From Mastigamoeba balamuthi (taxonomy: Eukaryota > Evosea > Mastigamoebida > Mastigamoebidae): 43,265 nt of DNA. The notes under the pieces were generated by a model, which saw only the letters and a program-made list of their open reading frames with translations, made no database searches and was not told the origin of the DNA. Shown in pieces: positions 31,196-41,044 of the stretch. The stretch is taken from contig CACRSC010000129.1 in NCBI GenBank assembly GCA_902651635.1, positions 1 to 43,265 of the forward strand, in the 5' to 3' direction. The number at the start of each line of letters is the position of its first letter. Within the stretch, counting starts at the first letter, position 1. The translations under genes were made by a program, and so were the position numbers.

Positions 31196-31540
31196 TCAGC
31201 GTTTTTGCCATCCGCGTTTCCCGGCTGTGATGATGAAGGATTCGTTGAAAGTGGGGCCTATTTCTGCTGGTGTCCCTGCGTCCAACAGGAGGTCACGGTC
31301 TTTAGTTGGTAAGTGCTCCCACAGTTCATACTGTTTCCAGGCTTTTGTTGTGTACCCAATTGTGTCTGCTGTGAGTCTCATTTTTCCAATACTATGTTGG
31401 AGGGGGGAATGCCACAGAAAAATCCTCCTCTAATACAGGTTTGTGATCACGAGAGCAAAGGCACAGCCATTTTTCTTGCCATTTTTGGTGCACCACATCA
31501 ATGTTCATGAGATGATTGAGCTTCTGTGCACAGATACAGA
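31196..31540 (-). pseudogene. Unidentified minus-strand coding fragment
   Basis: Two adjacent open pieces on the minus strand, VVHQKWQEKWLCLCSRDHKP (near 31500-31430) and ADTIGYTTKAWKQYELWEHL followed by PTKDRDLLLDAGTPAEIGPT (31370-31250), look like decayed coding sequence in two frames. Not recognised. The rest of 31066-32080 shows nothing I can support. Confidence 0.25.
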
Positions 31541-32080
31541 TGGTGAAGGCCAGATAATTTCTCATCACCATAGCACTCTCTGCCCTTGAGAAGATGCAGA
31601 CTGCACCCACTGATCAATTCTAACCAAAGAAGACTTTTTTTCACAACTCAAACAACTCAGGCCAAGCTGGCAGGGCTGCAACTCACCCAACTCAAGCAGG
31701 CTTTCAGGTTCATCACTCAACTCTCCAAGGGGTGAATTTCTTGCAGAGGGCTATAACTGATCCCACCATCACACTGTGATGGTTGGCAGTTGCCAGTTGG
31801 AAAATATACACTTGATATGGAATAAAATTCATTTAAAAGGGGCTGAAAAGGCGGGTTAAGGGGTACAGCCAACCGGGAAAACGTTTTTTTATCAGTAACA
31901 GGGCCATTTTTTTTGATATTTTTCGATTCAAACATGCTGCCATGACGTGTTTGAATTTATGTCAAATGACAGTTTTTCTGCAAGAAAATGTGGTCGAAAA
32001 CTATTTTGAGACCTTTTACAGCTGACTTATGGAGTCATCTGCCCCTCACTGCTGCTATGGCGTGCCTCATTCACACATTA

Positions 32081-32460
32081 AACATTTGGTCATCGCTGCA
32101 ACTTTTGCACATGGAGTGAGAAATCTTTAGCGATGTTTTTTCAGCACTACTTTAGCGCTTCAATCGCTAATTTTACACTAAATCTAGCCCTAAATAGCGC
32201 TACATCGCAAATAGCGATTTTAGCGCTGTTTGCGACCTAAATTCAGCATTTATATCTATTTCTATCTATCGCTATGCATCACTTCAATTGCTACTAGCAC
32301 AAATATTTGCGCTAGTAGCGATTTTTGTGTTAATTTTGCGATGCATTTCCATCGAATGCATCGCATGTAGCGCTACCAATCGCATGTAGCACAATTTCAG
32401 TGCATTTAATGCAATTTTGAAATTATTCATCACTGAGCTCTAAGTCATAATTTCCTAAGT
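32081..32460 (+). repeat. Iteron-rich terminal region, copy B
   Basis: About 380 bp with many TAGCGCTA, TAGCGATT and GCATCGCATG-like words between the element terminus and the transposase stop codon. The same arrangement is seen at 16021-16379 (reversed), 21054-21420 and 37375-37660. Confidence 0.65.
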
Positions 32461-32481
32461 TAAACCTCTGTTTTGGCTTTT

Positions 32482-33636
32482 TCACTGGGGTAGTCTGGGA
32501 AACCAGGCCTCCCTGGGAATACGGCACAGGGGGATCTCACTGAGGTACCACGCATCTAGGTTCATGATGACTGTGATGGCTGACCTCAGCAGGTCATTGC
32601 TCATCACCTTCTTCCCCTTGAACTTCTTGCCCACGATGTTGAATCGGGACATAAAGCCCAGGTAGTGCTCTACCCTGCTTCTCCAGCGCCTGTGAACACG
32701 GTTCCACTGGCGTTCGAACCTGGTGTACTTGAGTGCAGTTGTCCTTCGCCTTCCATTGACAGAGTCGAACAGAGAGGCGTGCTTGAAGGGGGTCAGGAGC
32801 TCACTGCTTGGGACAGACATAGGCATTGTCAGCCAGCAGTCGTGTCCCTTGCAGTTCCATGTGTGGAGCTGAGCCCTGCCAGATCTTCAGGTCGTGGCGA
32901 ACCCCCTTGTACAACCCTTGAACGTCCATGGGGATGCCCTGGTTGTTGACCACCATCTGGATCTTGACCACGTGCCCCTTGTACTTGCCGTTGTAGAACT
33001 TGTCCTGCTTCTTGCTGGGCCGTGAGATGTCAATGGCCTTGACATCCGCAGACCCGTGGATCGTACGAGACCAGAGTGGGAGAAGCCTGTTGGCCTCAGA
33101 AGTCCGTGCATTCCAGACACTGTGCATTTTTTCGACAATTATAAATCAGGTTGTTGCATTTCTAATAAGCAATTAAATTGATAAATACACGTTTTACATT
33201 TTTGGAATAAATTGGCAAACGGGTGCATGCATGCACTAAATTATAAATTGAATTAAATAATGAATTTATACCGATTTCATTAGTAGAATAAAATTGTGTT
33301 TTAAATGAAGTGGGCCTTACCTCCATCTCGTTGACATGCTCTGGCAGGTAGAGCCAGCATCAAGCCATCATGCACCAGAAGTTGCTTGGGTCGGGAGCTT
33401 CCAGGGACGTCTCAGAGGCAAGCACTTCAAAGCATTTGAAGTATAGCAGCAGGTCCAGCAGGTCCCCCAGCTTCTTGAAGGGTGTCTGGCCCTCCGTAGT
33501 GCTGAAATACCCGTTCCAGAAATTGGACAGGGTACCCCCAGCATGCTTTGGCAATGGACTTGTGCAGGTTGTGCAGGAGACGCTGCTGCCTGGCTATTTT
33601 TGCAGAAATGATGGGGTTGTCCTGGGACTTGACCAT
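32482..33636 (-). pseudogene. Harbinger-type transposase, copy B
   Basis: Best-preserved of three copies. Exon 1 starts at ATG 33636 (MVKSQDNPIISAKIARQQRL) and ends at a GTAAGG donor near 33320. An AT-rich intron of about 200 nt follows. Exon 2 (33119 to the stop near 32482) has DVKAIDISRPSKKQDKFYNG, VRHDLKIWQ, LLADNAYV and SRVEHYLGFMSRFNIVGKKF, the DDE triad of DDE_Tnp_4. Defects against copy A: a frameshift in exon 1, TGA for CAA just after CMMA, loss of AG at the exon 2 acceptor, and a 2-nt loss at NAYV. So each copy is dead, but by different mutations. Confidence 0.8.
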
Positions 33637-33876
33637 GTTGGTTGGCTGGGTTTTTGGCGAGTAAGTTGGCTGGGCTTTTGGTGAGTATAGTGATTGTAGC
33701 GATGTATGTGCTGAATGTGTATTTCGCGAATAATGCGCCAGTAGCACAAAATGCATTTTATGCACATGCAGTGCATGATGCGATTGACGCAATGTGACGT
33801 TCTCGTTTTTCTCGTTTTTTTCACTGAAAATCGATTGGAGCGATGACGCACTTAGCCTGGGTTTTTCAGACACTTA

Positions 33877-35128
33877 CAGTCCTGGCCATAAGTCCCAGGT
33901 ACCCAGTAACTCAGAAAGAAGTGGATTGATTTTAAAAAGTAATAAGGTCATATAAATTTTATCATTTAATGATATCTCGGGTAGAGATTTTTCCGATCTC
34001 AATATGAATTTATGGTCTTTTTCTTCAAAACTAAAAATGACACTTACAGAGAGGAAGAGATGGAAGTTGTTCTTCTTGCAGTCTCACAAGAAGGGCCCTC
34101 ATTTGGGTGCCAAGCGTGCAGCAAAGTACGTGGACTGCTCTATCTCAATAGCCCAGGCTTGGGCCAAGGATGATGGATTCATCTGTGCTGGGGACAAGCC
34201 AAGGTCTGGTGCTCCATATCAGACTTCAGCCAAGGAAGATACAAAATCGTTCAGTCCTCACAGAAGCACCCAGTTGAGGGCTCTGCATGCCTGACACAGA
34301 GGCTCAAGAGGGCTCAGATTGATATCTCAGCATGCAGTGTACGGTGCCAGCTGCATGCTTCTGGCCTGAACTGGAGCAGGCCGAAGAGGAAGCAATGCTC
34401 TTTACATAGCATCAGCAAGATCGTGTTCTCTTTGCCCAGTCAAATCAGAATCGGAACTGGTCCCGTGTGCTCTTCACTGATGAGGCTACATTCAAGCTTA
34501 ACAGGCCACCTGTGGCAGTATGGCAGAGTAAGGCACACCCCTACGTGGCCCGCCAGGTCAAACATCCAGCCAAGGTTCATGTATGGGGTTGTTTTTCAAA
34601 GAAAGGATTTAGGCCCTTCATACATTCACTGGAATTCTCAATTCCCAGAGAATGTGTGGAATCTATAAGAACTACCTTCTGCCCTCTGCAAAGAAGCTCT
34701 ATGGAAGGAAGAAGAAGAACTGGTTCCTGCAAGAGGACAATGATTCAAAGCACAAGAGCAAGATTTCGTGTGCTTGGAAAGATAAAAATCACATCAAGGT
34801 ACTGCCCTGGCCAGCATGCAGCCCGGACCTGAACCCTATTGAAAACGTTTGGGGGATCCTCAAGGCCAAGGAAGCAGAGAGACAGTCCAGAACTGCCAAG
34901 AAGCTCTGTGTATATCTGCACCAGGAGTGGAGGAATCTGCCTGAGAATTATGCTGTTGCACTGGCAAATTCTATGGAACGTCACCTGGCCCTAGTGAAAG
35001 AAGCAAAAGGAGACTTTATTTGCTACTGACATCAGGATTTCCCTCTTGCTTTTCAACATAATTGGTAATTCCAAAAAAGACCTTTTGTTCCTGAATTTTT
35101 GGGTACCTGGAACTTCTGGCCAGTACTG
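33877..35128 (+). mobile_element. Tc1-like transposon, 1252 bp, nested
   Basis: Terminal inverted repeats CAGTCCTGGCCATAAGTCCC (left) and CAGTACTGGCCAGAAGTTCC (right, reversed) continue as CAGGTACCCA...AATTCAG. TA flanks both ends (33875-33876 and 35129-35130), the expected Tc1/mariner target duplication. Inserted between the two genes of Harbinger-like copy B, so it is younger than that insertion. Confidence 0.88.
34037..35029 (+). pseudogene. Tc1-like DD34E transposase (frameshifted)
   Basis: Transposase of the nested Tc1 element. From ATG 34037 the N-terminal helix-turn-helix region is readable (MTLTERKRWKLFFLQSHKKG, AAKYVDCSISIAQAWAKDDG). Frames then change at least three times. The first catalytic Asp is in WSRVLFTDEATFKL (near 34460-34500), the second in NWFLQEDNDSKHKSK (near 34718-34762), the Glu in WPACSPDLNPIENVWG (near 34810-34855); the last two are 34 residues apart, the DD34E spacing of Tc1. 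The final open frame runs 34652-35029. Frameshifts make it non-autonomous, though its ends are nearly perfect. Confidence 0.8.
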
Positions 35129-35174
35129 TAAACACTCTCTTCTCCCCCCAAGCATCTCCTCTCATCTGCCACTC

Positions 35175-36870
35175 ATGTCTGCGGGCCCTCCTTCCGTCCC
35201 CCCGCCCCCGCCTGTGCGCGCCATGTCACCATCCCCTGCTGGGTCAGCACAGCTGTGGAAAAGCAACAGCCTCCCCACACTGTTGTGGGCTGTGGCCGAG
35301 TCCATGGCTGTACTGTACAGCCCCAAATTTAAATGGGAGCCAACAGACTGGCAGCTGCATGCCTGGGCACTGCTGATCATCTGGCGCGATGCCAAGGACC
35401 TTAAGGTGCGTGTTCCTTCCCCCCTCCCTTCCCTTTGAGTCTCCTCTTAATCACCCTGCCCCTATTTTCCCATTAATCTCACCTTGTTTTTTTTCTTCAC
35501 TGACGTTTGTCCCCTCCCCCTGTAGAACTGCCACAATTCATGGTGGGCGGGCAAGAAAGACTTGCCCGTCCCTGAAATGACTGAGGCCGAGATGCGGAGC
35601 ATCGTGGGGGAGTTGGGTGGGGTGCATCCTGCCCTCCTCTTGCCCTTACTACATTAAGGGTTTTTCCCTGATTTTTACATTTTCCTGCCCCGTATTCTCA
35701 GGTTTGGGTGCCCCTGGAAACAGGGAGTGCTGCCCCAGCAGCACCTGCTGCATCAGCAGCAGCACTAATAGAAGTTGGTGGTGGTGCTGTTGCCACCATT
35801 ATCAATGCCCTGCATATGGGCTTCCATTAAATGACCGTGCGTTTTTCTCTCCCCTGCCCCCCCCCCCCCCCGTTCCGTTTTTCCTGCACCTCTGAAAATT
35901 CTAACAAAAAACGTCACAGGAGCNCTCCCCTGACCCCCCCCCCCCCCCCGTTCCCGTTTTTCCCCTGCACCTCTGAAAATTCTAACAAAAAACGTCACAG
36001 GAGCAGCTCACGGAGGAGCTGCAGCTGGAATGCCAGCAGCAGTGCACCGATGACAAGTATCACTGCTGGGCTGACAAGGAGGACACATGGGAGCAGCAGG
36101 CATGGTGGCACAGAAGCCGCCATCACTGCTGCAGCCCAAGCCCCCCCAGCAGCAGTGAGGAGGAGTTGAGTGCCCATAAGGAGGAGCCCACATCAAGCAC
36201 CTCAGAGGCAGAAGGACGAAAGAGCCTTGGCCGAAAGGTGTGCTTCCCCCTTGCTCTCCCTCCCTAAATTCTTGAATTTCATTTGTGATAACGGGTCCCC
36301 CCCCCCAAATGTGCACTGATGTGCATTATGCACAAGTGTAGCACAAGTGTTGTGCATTTTGCATATCTCTAATACTTTTTTTTCAGTGGCCAGCTGTGGC
36401 TTTGATAAAAACCAAGATCAGGCTGGCCAAGAAGAGGAGGAAGGAGGTCTCTTCTCAGCAGGTACTCGACCTTATCACGAACCCTGTCCAGCATCAACGT
36501 GCTGTCACCCTGGTGACAGCACATGAAAAGGAAGCAGCAGCCAAGATGGCTGCTGCAGTTGAAGTGTACTCCTCCCTCCTTCCCCTTCTCTTCCTTCTTT
36601 CCCTCCTTCTCCTTCTGTTCCTTTTGCTTCCCTCTTCCTTAATATCTAACTTTATTGTTGTTGCAGGATGGGGCTGAGGTGCCACAGGTGGCACCCCGGG
36701 CCCCTGACAGTGAGCAGGAGCAGCAGGACGAGCAGGATATGCACAACAAGAACATTGACTGGGACAACCTGACCATGCTGGAGGAGATGTCCCCTGAGGA
36801 TGTGCGACACCTCTCTGCTCAGCAGAAGAGGTGCCACACAGTGCTGCTTCAAACATATAAATCAGTTTAA
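35175..36870 (+). pseudogene. Companion gene of the Harbinger-like element, six exons, unknown family
   Basis: Exons 35175-35405, 35526-35621, 35702-35836, 36001-36237, 36387-36563 and 36667-36870; every intron is phase 0, with donors such as GTGCGT and C/T-rich acceptor tracts. The predicted protein is 359 residues: Pro-rich start, a Trp-rich block (FKWEPTDWQLHAWALLIIWR, CHNSWWAGKKDLPVPEM), a Gln/Cys/His segment (LECQQQCTDDKYHCWADKED), a Ser/Glu linker, a basic stretch (IKTKIRLAKKRRKEV, a likely nuclear signal) and an acidic tail. Exon 3 has an in-frame TAA (35828-35830), so this copy is probably dead. I recognise no family. Harbinger elements usually carry a Myb-like DNA-binding partner that helps transposase import; this could play that part but does not look like Myb. 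Confidence 0.6.
35844..36003. repeat. Tandem duplication of an intron 3' end with C runs
   Basis: A unit of about 78 bp occurs twice: a run of 16-17 C, GTTCC-GTTTTT, CTGCACCTCTGAAAATTC and GTCACAGGAGC. An N (35924) lies at the junction. The second copy supplies the splice acceptor of companion-gene exon 4 at 36000. It may be a real duplication or an assembly artefact around the C run. Confidence 0.75.
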
Positions 36871-37374
36871 TTGATATAAAATTGAATTTGTATTTGATAG
36901 ATTTTTTCGGATTTAGCGAAAAATAAGTTTTTAGTGATTTAATCGCTATATTCGTCTTATTCTATTTAATCAGTTTGATCACATGTAGCAATTAATGCAC
37001 ATGTAGCACATTTAATTGATTTTATTAGTGGTTTTTTCACTACATGCACATATTGTGCATGACGCGCATGTTGCAATACATGCACAATAATGCATGTATC
37101 ACTATATGTGAATCATGTACACTATGCACATAAACCTCATAATGTGCTTGATGCGCAAATGTGCATTACACAAATCACAGAAATCATAGAATTAGTCATA
37201 ATACAAAGATATAACCTTGTCTTATTTTTATGCTCTTAAAGCAGTATGATTTCATCTTTCTTCGTTTTTTCTAGTTTGAAAATGTTGTTTTATTCAGTCT
37301 TGGAAAAACTTGTAATTTTTATGACACTGGTAAAAAGGTATAAGTTGCTGCAAAGACATATAGCAACCATTTGG
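36871..37374. other. AT-rich 3' flank of the companion gene
   Basis: No gene. Rich in short palindromic words such as TGCACAT, GTGCAT and TGCGCA (37010-37170), similar to the AT-rich stretch after the companion-gene remnant of copy C (40100-40500). Probably the right-hand part of the element. Confidence 0.45.
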
Positions 37375-38369
37375 TCATCACTGCAACTTTTGTGCATGTA
37401 GTACAAAATCTTTACCAATGATTTTTCAGTACTCCTTTAGCAATTCAATTGCTAATGTTGTGCTACAGTGAAAATAGTGATGTTGTGCTACATGTAACAT
37501 AAATTCAGTGTTATAGTTTTTAACCTAGCACTTAATGTATAGTGAGTAGTGCCTTTAGTGCAAATATTAGTGCTAGTAGCGATTGTAGCTCCAATTTAGA
37601 AAAATGCATTTCCATTGCATGCGTCACATATAGTGCTCCTTATCACCTGTTGCACTATTTCAGTGCATTTAGTGCATTTTCCCTCTGCCTTCCATTGACA
37701 GAGTCATATAGTGAGGCGTGCTTGAAGGGAGTCAGGAACTCGCTGCTTGGGACTCTGAAATAGACATTGTCAGCCAGCAGCCATGTGCCTTGCAGGTCCA
37801 TGTATGAAGCTGAGCCCTGCCAGATCTTCAGGTCATGGCGAACCCCCTTGTACGACCCCTTGTACAGGCCACCAACGTCCATGGGGATGCCCTGATTGTT
37901 GATTACCACCTGGATCTTGACCACGTGCACCTTGTACTTACCATTGTAGAACTTGTTCTTCTTGTGGCTGGGCCGTGAGATATCAATGAGCTATATATCT
38001 TACAAAAATTTGTAGTGTTGTATCTAATATGTCAGATATTTCTTGTTTCTCAAGAGAGAGGTTATGAAAGTTCTATGATGGACACTTCCTAGCTGTTCTC
38101 TTGGACTGGTTTATAGAGCATGTACCAAATGATGCACTAATTGAAGATAATCACTTCTCTTGTTTGTCCAAACTGGAGGGGTTTCCCAAGATCTATTGCA
38201 ATTATCCTAATAGGGCAGCAATGAATGATAGGAGCTGAGAAACTCAGTGAAGAGAGAGAGCAGTTAAACAAGGCCCACCAACATGCAAGGGCCAGGCACC
38301 TCGGAGAATCGCCCCTCATACTTTGCATACATACCCTAGAGCATTCTGCAATACCATAAATCGTTAAGC

Positions 38370-38425
38370 AGAATGATTAACATTGTAACTCCAGTCTAGA
38401 ATGATTAACATTGTAACTCCAGTCT
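38370..38425. repeat. 28-bp perfect tandem duplication
   Basis: AGAATGATTAACATTGTAAC plus CTCCAGTCT-type remainder, twice in a row with no mismatch, inside the nested 971-bp element. Perfect identity points to a recent slippage event. Confidence 0.85.
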
Positions 38426-38442
38426 GAGCTTTTACGAGAAAC

Positions 38443-38793
38443 CTATGCCAATTGAGTGTTCGAAATCCAAATAACGAACAGTACGGCGTCCTCAAGAATC
38501 AAATCAGGTAAGTCAACCCAAAGAGTAGTATCAGCAACTAATCTGTGCAAAACGACTTGCTCTCTGGCAGCCAAATGGTTCTCGTAATTCCCAAGCTGAA
38601 TTTGTTCTAGTGCCCAGTGTGAAAGGCAATGGCGGATTCTCTTGGCATTTTTCGAAAGGAAGTTACAGGTAACCTTATGCCAACCTCTTATCATGGTAGC
38701 CAGACGTTCATAGCCCACTGAGGACAGGTCATGATATAGGGTGATCTGAACCATGATTAATATCAGACCTGGAGGTCGTTTCTGGCTCCACAT
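38443..38793 (-). pseudogene. Possible transposase fragment of the nested element
   Basis: Open for 116 codons on the minus strand: LATMIRGWHKVTCNFLSKNA, then VADTTLWVDLPDLILE. The last block is similar to GITLWIDSTDIWIE in the transposase at 19431-20240 and would hold a first catalytic Asp. With the shared termini this suggests the same transposon family. The rest of the transposase is missing. Confidence 0.4.
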
Positions 38794-39639
38794 TAGCAGC
38801 AGTGACCCAGGCGACCATTTCTGCCACCACTAGGGAGGAAACCCGTTCGTACACGTGCCCTGCAAGGGCCCTGCGAGTCAGAGTCTGATGGTTTGATGTC
38901 TCGCCATCTGGTCAATTTTTGAATATAACACTACAAAAATCTGTAAGAAATAAGGCTTAATGGCCTTATCATCCACAGATCCACGGATTGTACGAGACCA
39001 GAGTGAAGGAAGCCAGTTTGCCTCAGAAGTCTGGGCATTACAGATTCTCTAAGAATTTTCGAAAAATGGTAAATAGGTTGCATTTTTAATTTATAATTCA
39101 TATATTAAAACCGAAAATAATGAAAATTGAAAGATGTTTGGGCATTTGAGACACTCTGTGCATGTTTCACATTTGAGAATAAATTGGCAATTGAGTGGTT
39201 TCATTTAAACTTGGCCAATTGTGTTGTTTAAAAAGTGGACCTTACCTCCATCTCATTAACATGCTCTGCCATGTACAGCCAGCATTGAGCCATATATGCC
39301 GAATGTTGCTTGGGTCAGAAGCCTCCAGGAATTGGACAGGGTATCCCCAGCATGCTTTAGCAATACGTTTGTGCAACCTGTGCAGGAGGTGCTGCTTCCT
39401 AGCTATTTTCACAGCAATTAGTGGGTTTTCTCATGTTGGTGACTGGTTTTTTATGCAAGTATAGCAATGTATATGCTGAATGTCTGTTAAGCAAATGAAT
39501 GTGCTAGTAGTGCTACACACATTTTATGTGCATATAGCATATTACACAATTGACAAGATGTAACATTATCATTTTTCTTGATTGATTCGTTGAAAAATGA
39601 TTAATTTGATGATGCACTCATCCTGATTATATCTAATCC

Positions 39640-40092
39640 CACACCACATGCTCACCTCTTCCCTTAACATCCCCCTTCATTTTCCCTCTTCCAGTTATGA
39701 TTGCTGCCCTCCCTCTGGCCCCCCCCCCCCCTCCACCTCTCTTTATGTGCTGCTGTCTCCTGCTGGGCGGCACAGCTCTAGAAAAGTGACAGCCTTCATA
39801 CTATGCTGTGGCCACATTTGTGTAGTGTAAGTGTAGTGCAATTGCACAAGAATTGCATGTATTGTGTGAATTCCATGTATCTAATACTTTTTTATAACAG
39901 TAGCCAGCTGAGGCTTCAAAGAAATCCAGGCCCAGCTGGCTAAGAAGAGGAGAGAGGACAGACATGAACTGGGATGACCTGTTCTAGCTGGAGGCCATGA
40001 GTTCTGAGAAGGTGCAGTGCCTCTCTCCATGGCAGAAGAGGCACTGCACAGTGCTGCTGATGCACTACTACTCGAAAAACACAAAAACATAA
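39640..40092 (+). pseudogene. Companion-gene remnant of copy C
   Basis: Matches the start and end of the six-exon companion gene at 35175-36870. 39695-39790 corresponds to exon 1 (Pro run, then SPAGRHSSRKVTAF for SPAGSAQLWKSNSL). 39900-39960 matches exon 5 (KKRREDR-like) after an acceptor-like TTTTTTATAACAG. 39960-40080 matches exon 6 (MNWDDLF for NIDWDNLT, then LSPWQKRHCTVLL for LSAQQKRCHTVLL). Exons 2-4 are deleted. This second occurrence at the same place relative to the transposase is the main evidence that the gene belongs to the element. Confidence 0.6.
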
Positions 40093-41044
40093 TTTATTCG
40101 TTTACAACAATTGAATTATTTTGCTTCTAGTGATTTATTTGTTTTAGTGTTTTTAACATTTTATCATTTTATTGTTAATCAATTTAATTGTTTTTATCAT
40201 TTTATGGTTTTATCCTTTCAATCACAATATGTGATTAAAACAAATGTTGTGCATAATATTGCATATCAGCACTGTTTTATTCAGTGCATTTAGCATAATA
40301 AGTGTATTTAGCACATACTTACCACATGTGTTATAAGTAAGGCATGCATAATATTCTTAGTGCACTAATGTGCTATATGCACTATATGCACTGCATTAAT
40401 TAGCACTAACCCAGCACTAAATTTAGTACTGAAATTTAGTGCTATATGTACTAATTTTGTGCTTCAGCATATAAAATGCAGTTAGTCATGGAACTAACAA
40501 TGAACTGCACTTAGTTGTTTTTAACATAATAAACTGTGCAGTGTCTTGCAGTAGCACTCACACCTACTCTAATAAAGAACCCAGATAAATGTGATTTGCA
40601 AACTAGACTTTACATAAATAACATTATAATTGTTTATGATTTCTTTACAGAAAATAAGATGAATTCTGAATTCTGAATCATTTAAAAAATTTATTGAAAG
40701 TAAATATATGAAGACTAAATGATAGTAATGTTGTGTTGTCTCTGTAAGTCAAGATAGAGATCTTTTATCAGTATTTAAATTCAGAAATATACATTCTATT
40801 CAGAACTCAATTTATTGTATCATGATGATTTTCACTCTCAAAACACTAAAAAAAGGTTTGGCATCAAGTTCAGAAAAGTAATAACACTTTTGACTGTATC
40901 ATAATTTGGATATTGTGGATATTCTGGTGTTAATACTGCTGTGATCCAATTGGTGCGACCCAATATTTTCTCCGAGGAAAATACCGCGTGTGCGAACGAT
41001 CCCCCGGATCGTCCTTATTTTCTCCCTACACAGACACGTACAGC
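40093..41044. other. AT-rich intergenic stretch
   Basis: No gene supported. 40100-40500 looks like the right-hand AT-rich part of Harbinger-like copy C (TTTAGCGCATA-like words decayed to TTTAGCATAA). 40500-40900 is plain AT-rich sequence. From about 40950 GC content rises; CCAAT occurs at 40948-40952 and 40960-40964, about 85-95 bp before the start codon of the next gene, a plausible promoter position. Confidence 0.4.

Larger units (their letters stand above)
32081..36870. mobile_element. Harbinger-like two-gene element, copy B
   Basis: Starts AACATTTGGTCATCGCTGC after TTA. Order: iteron terminal region (32081-32460), transposase on the minus strand (32482-33636), then a divergent companion gene on the plus strand (35175-36870), with a Tc1 transposon (33877-35128) in the shared intergenic region. 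The same order and orientation recurs in copy C (37375-40092), which is why I treat both genes as one element. The right terminus was not found. AT-rich sequence with GCAC/GTGC words continues to about 37370. Confidence 0.65.
37989..38959. mobile_element. 971-bp TIR element nested in copy C
   Basis: Splits the transposase between CAATG and ATGGCC. ATG at 37986-37988 and 38960-38962 is a 3-bp target duplication (AATG if one more base is counted). Ends are inverted: the left has TCTTACAAAAATTTGTAGTG and the reversed right end has TCTTACAGATTTTTGTAGTG. The start (AGCTATAT preceded by G) resembles the terminus of the element at 19318, GAGCTATATC. An internal minus-strand fragment may be its old transposase. 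Confidence 0.7.
37680..39350 (-). pseudogene. Harbinger-type transposase, copy C (fragment, split)
   Basis: Minus-strand fragment homologous to copies A and B. 37680-37985 covers VKIQVVINNQGIPMDVGGLY through VPSSEFLTPFKHASLYDSVN; the part with the last catalytic Glu is deleted. The middle is interrupted by a nested element at 37989-38959. Beyond it 38963-39060 is the first part of exon 2 (TIRGSVD-like), then the AT-rich intron, and exon 1 remains near 39235-39440. Frameshifts throughout. Confidence 0.65.
37375..40092. mobile_element. Harbinger-like two-gene element, copy C (older, decayed)
   Basis: Starts AACCATTTGGTCATCACTGC, then a decayed iteron region (to about 37660), a transposase fragment on the minus strand (37680-39350) and a companion-gene remnant on the plus strand (39640-40092): the same layout as copy B, lying directly after it. 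Most CG positions have become TG or CA. Contains a nested TIR element (37989-38959). Confidence 0.6.

Noticed and set aside
33800-33850. GAGCGATGACGC taken as the right inverted repeat of a 1.8 kb transposase-only Harbinger element
   Set aside because: In both copies B and C the sequence continues past this point into the same companion gene, so the element does not end here; the similarity to GGTCATCGCT is short.
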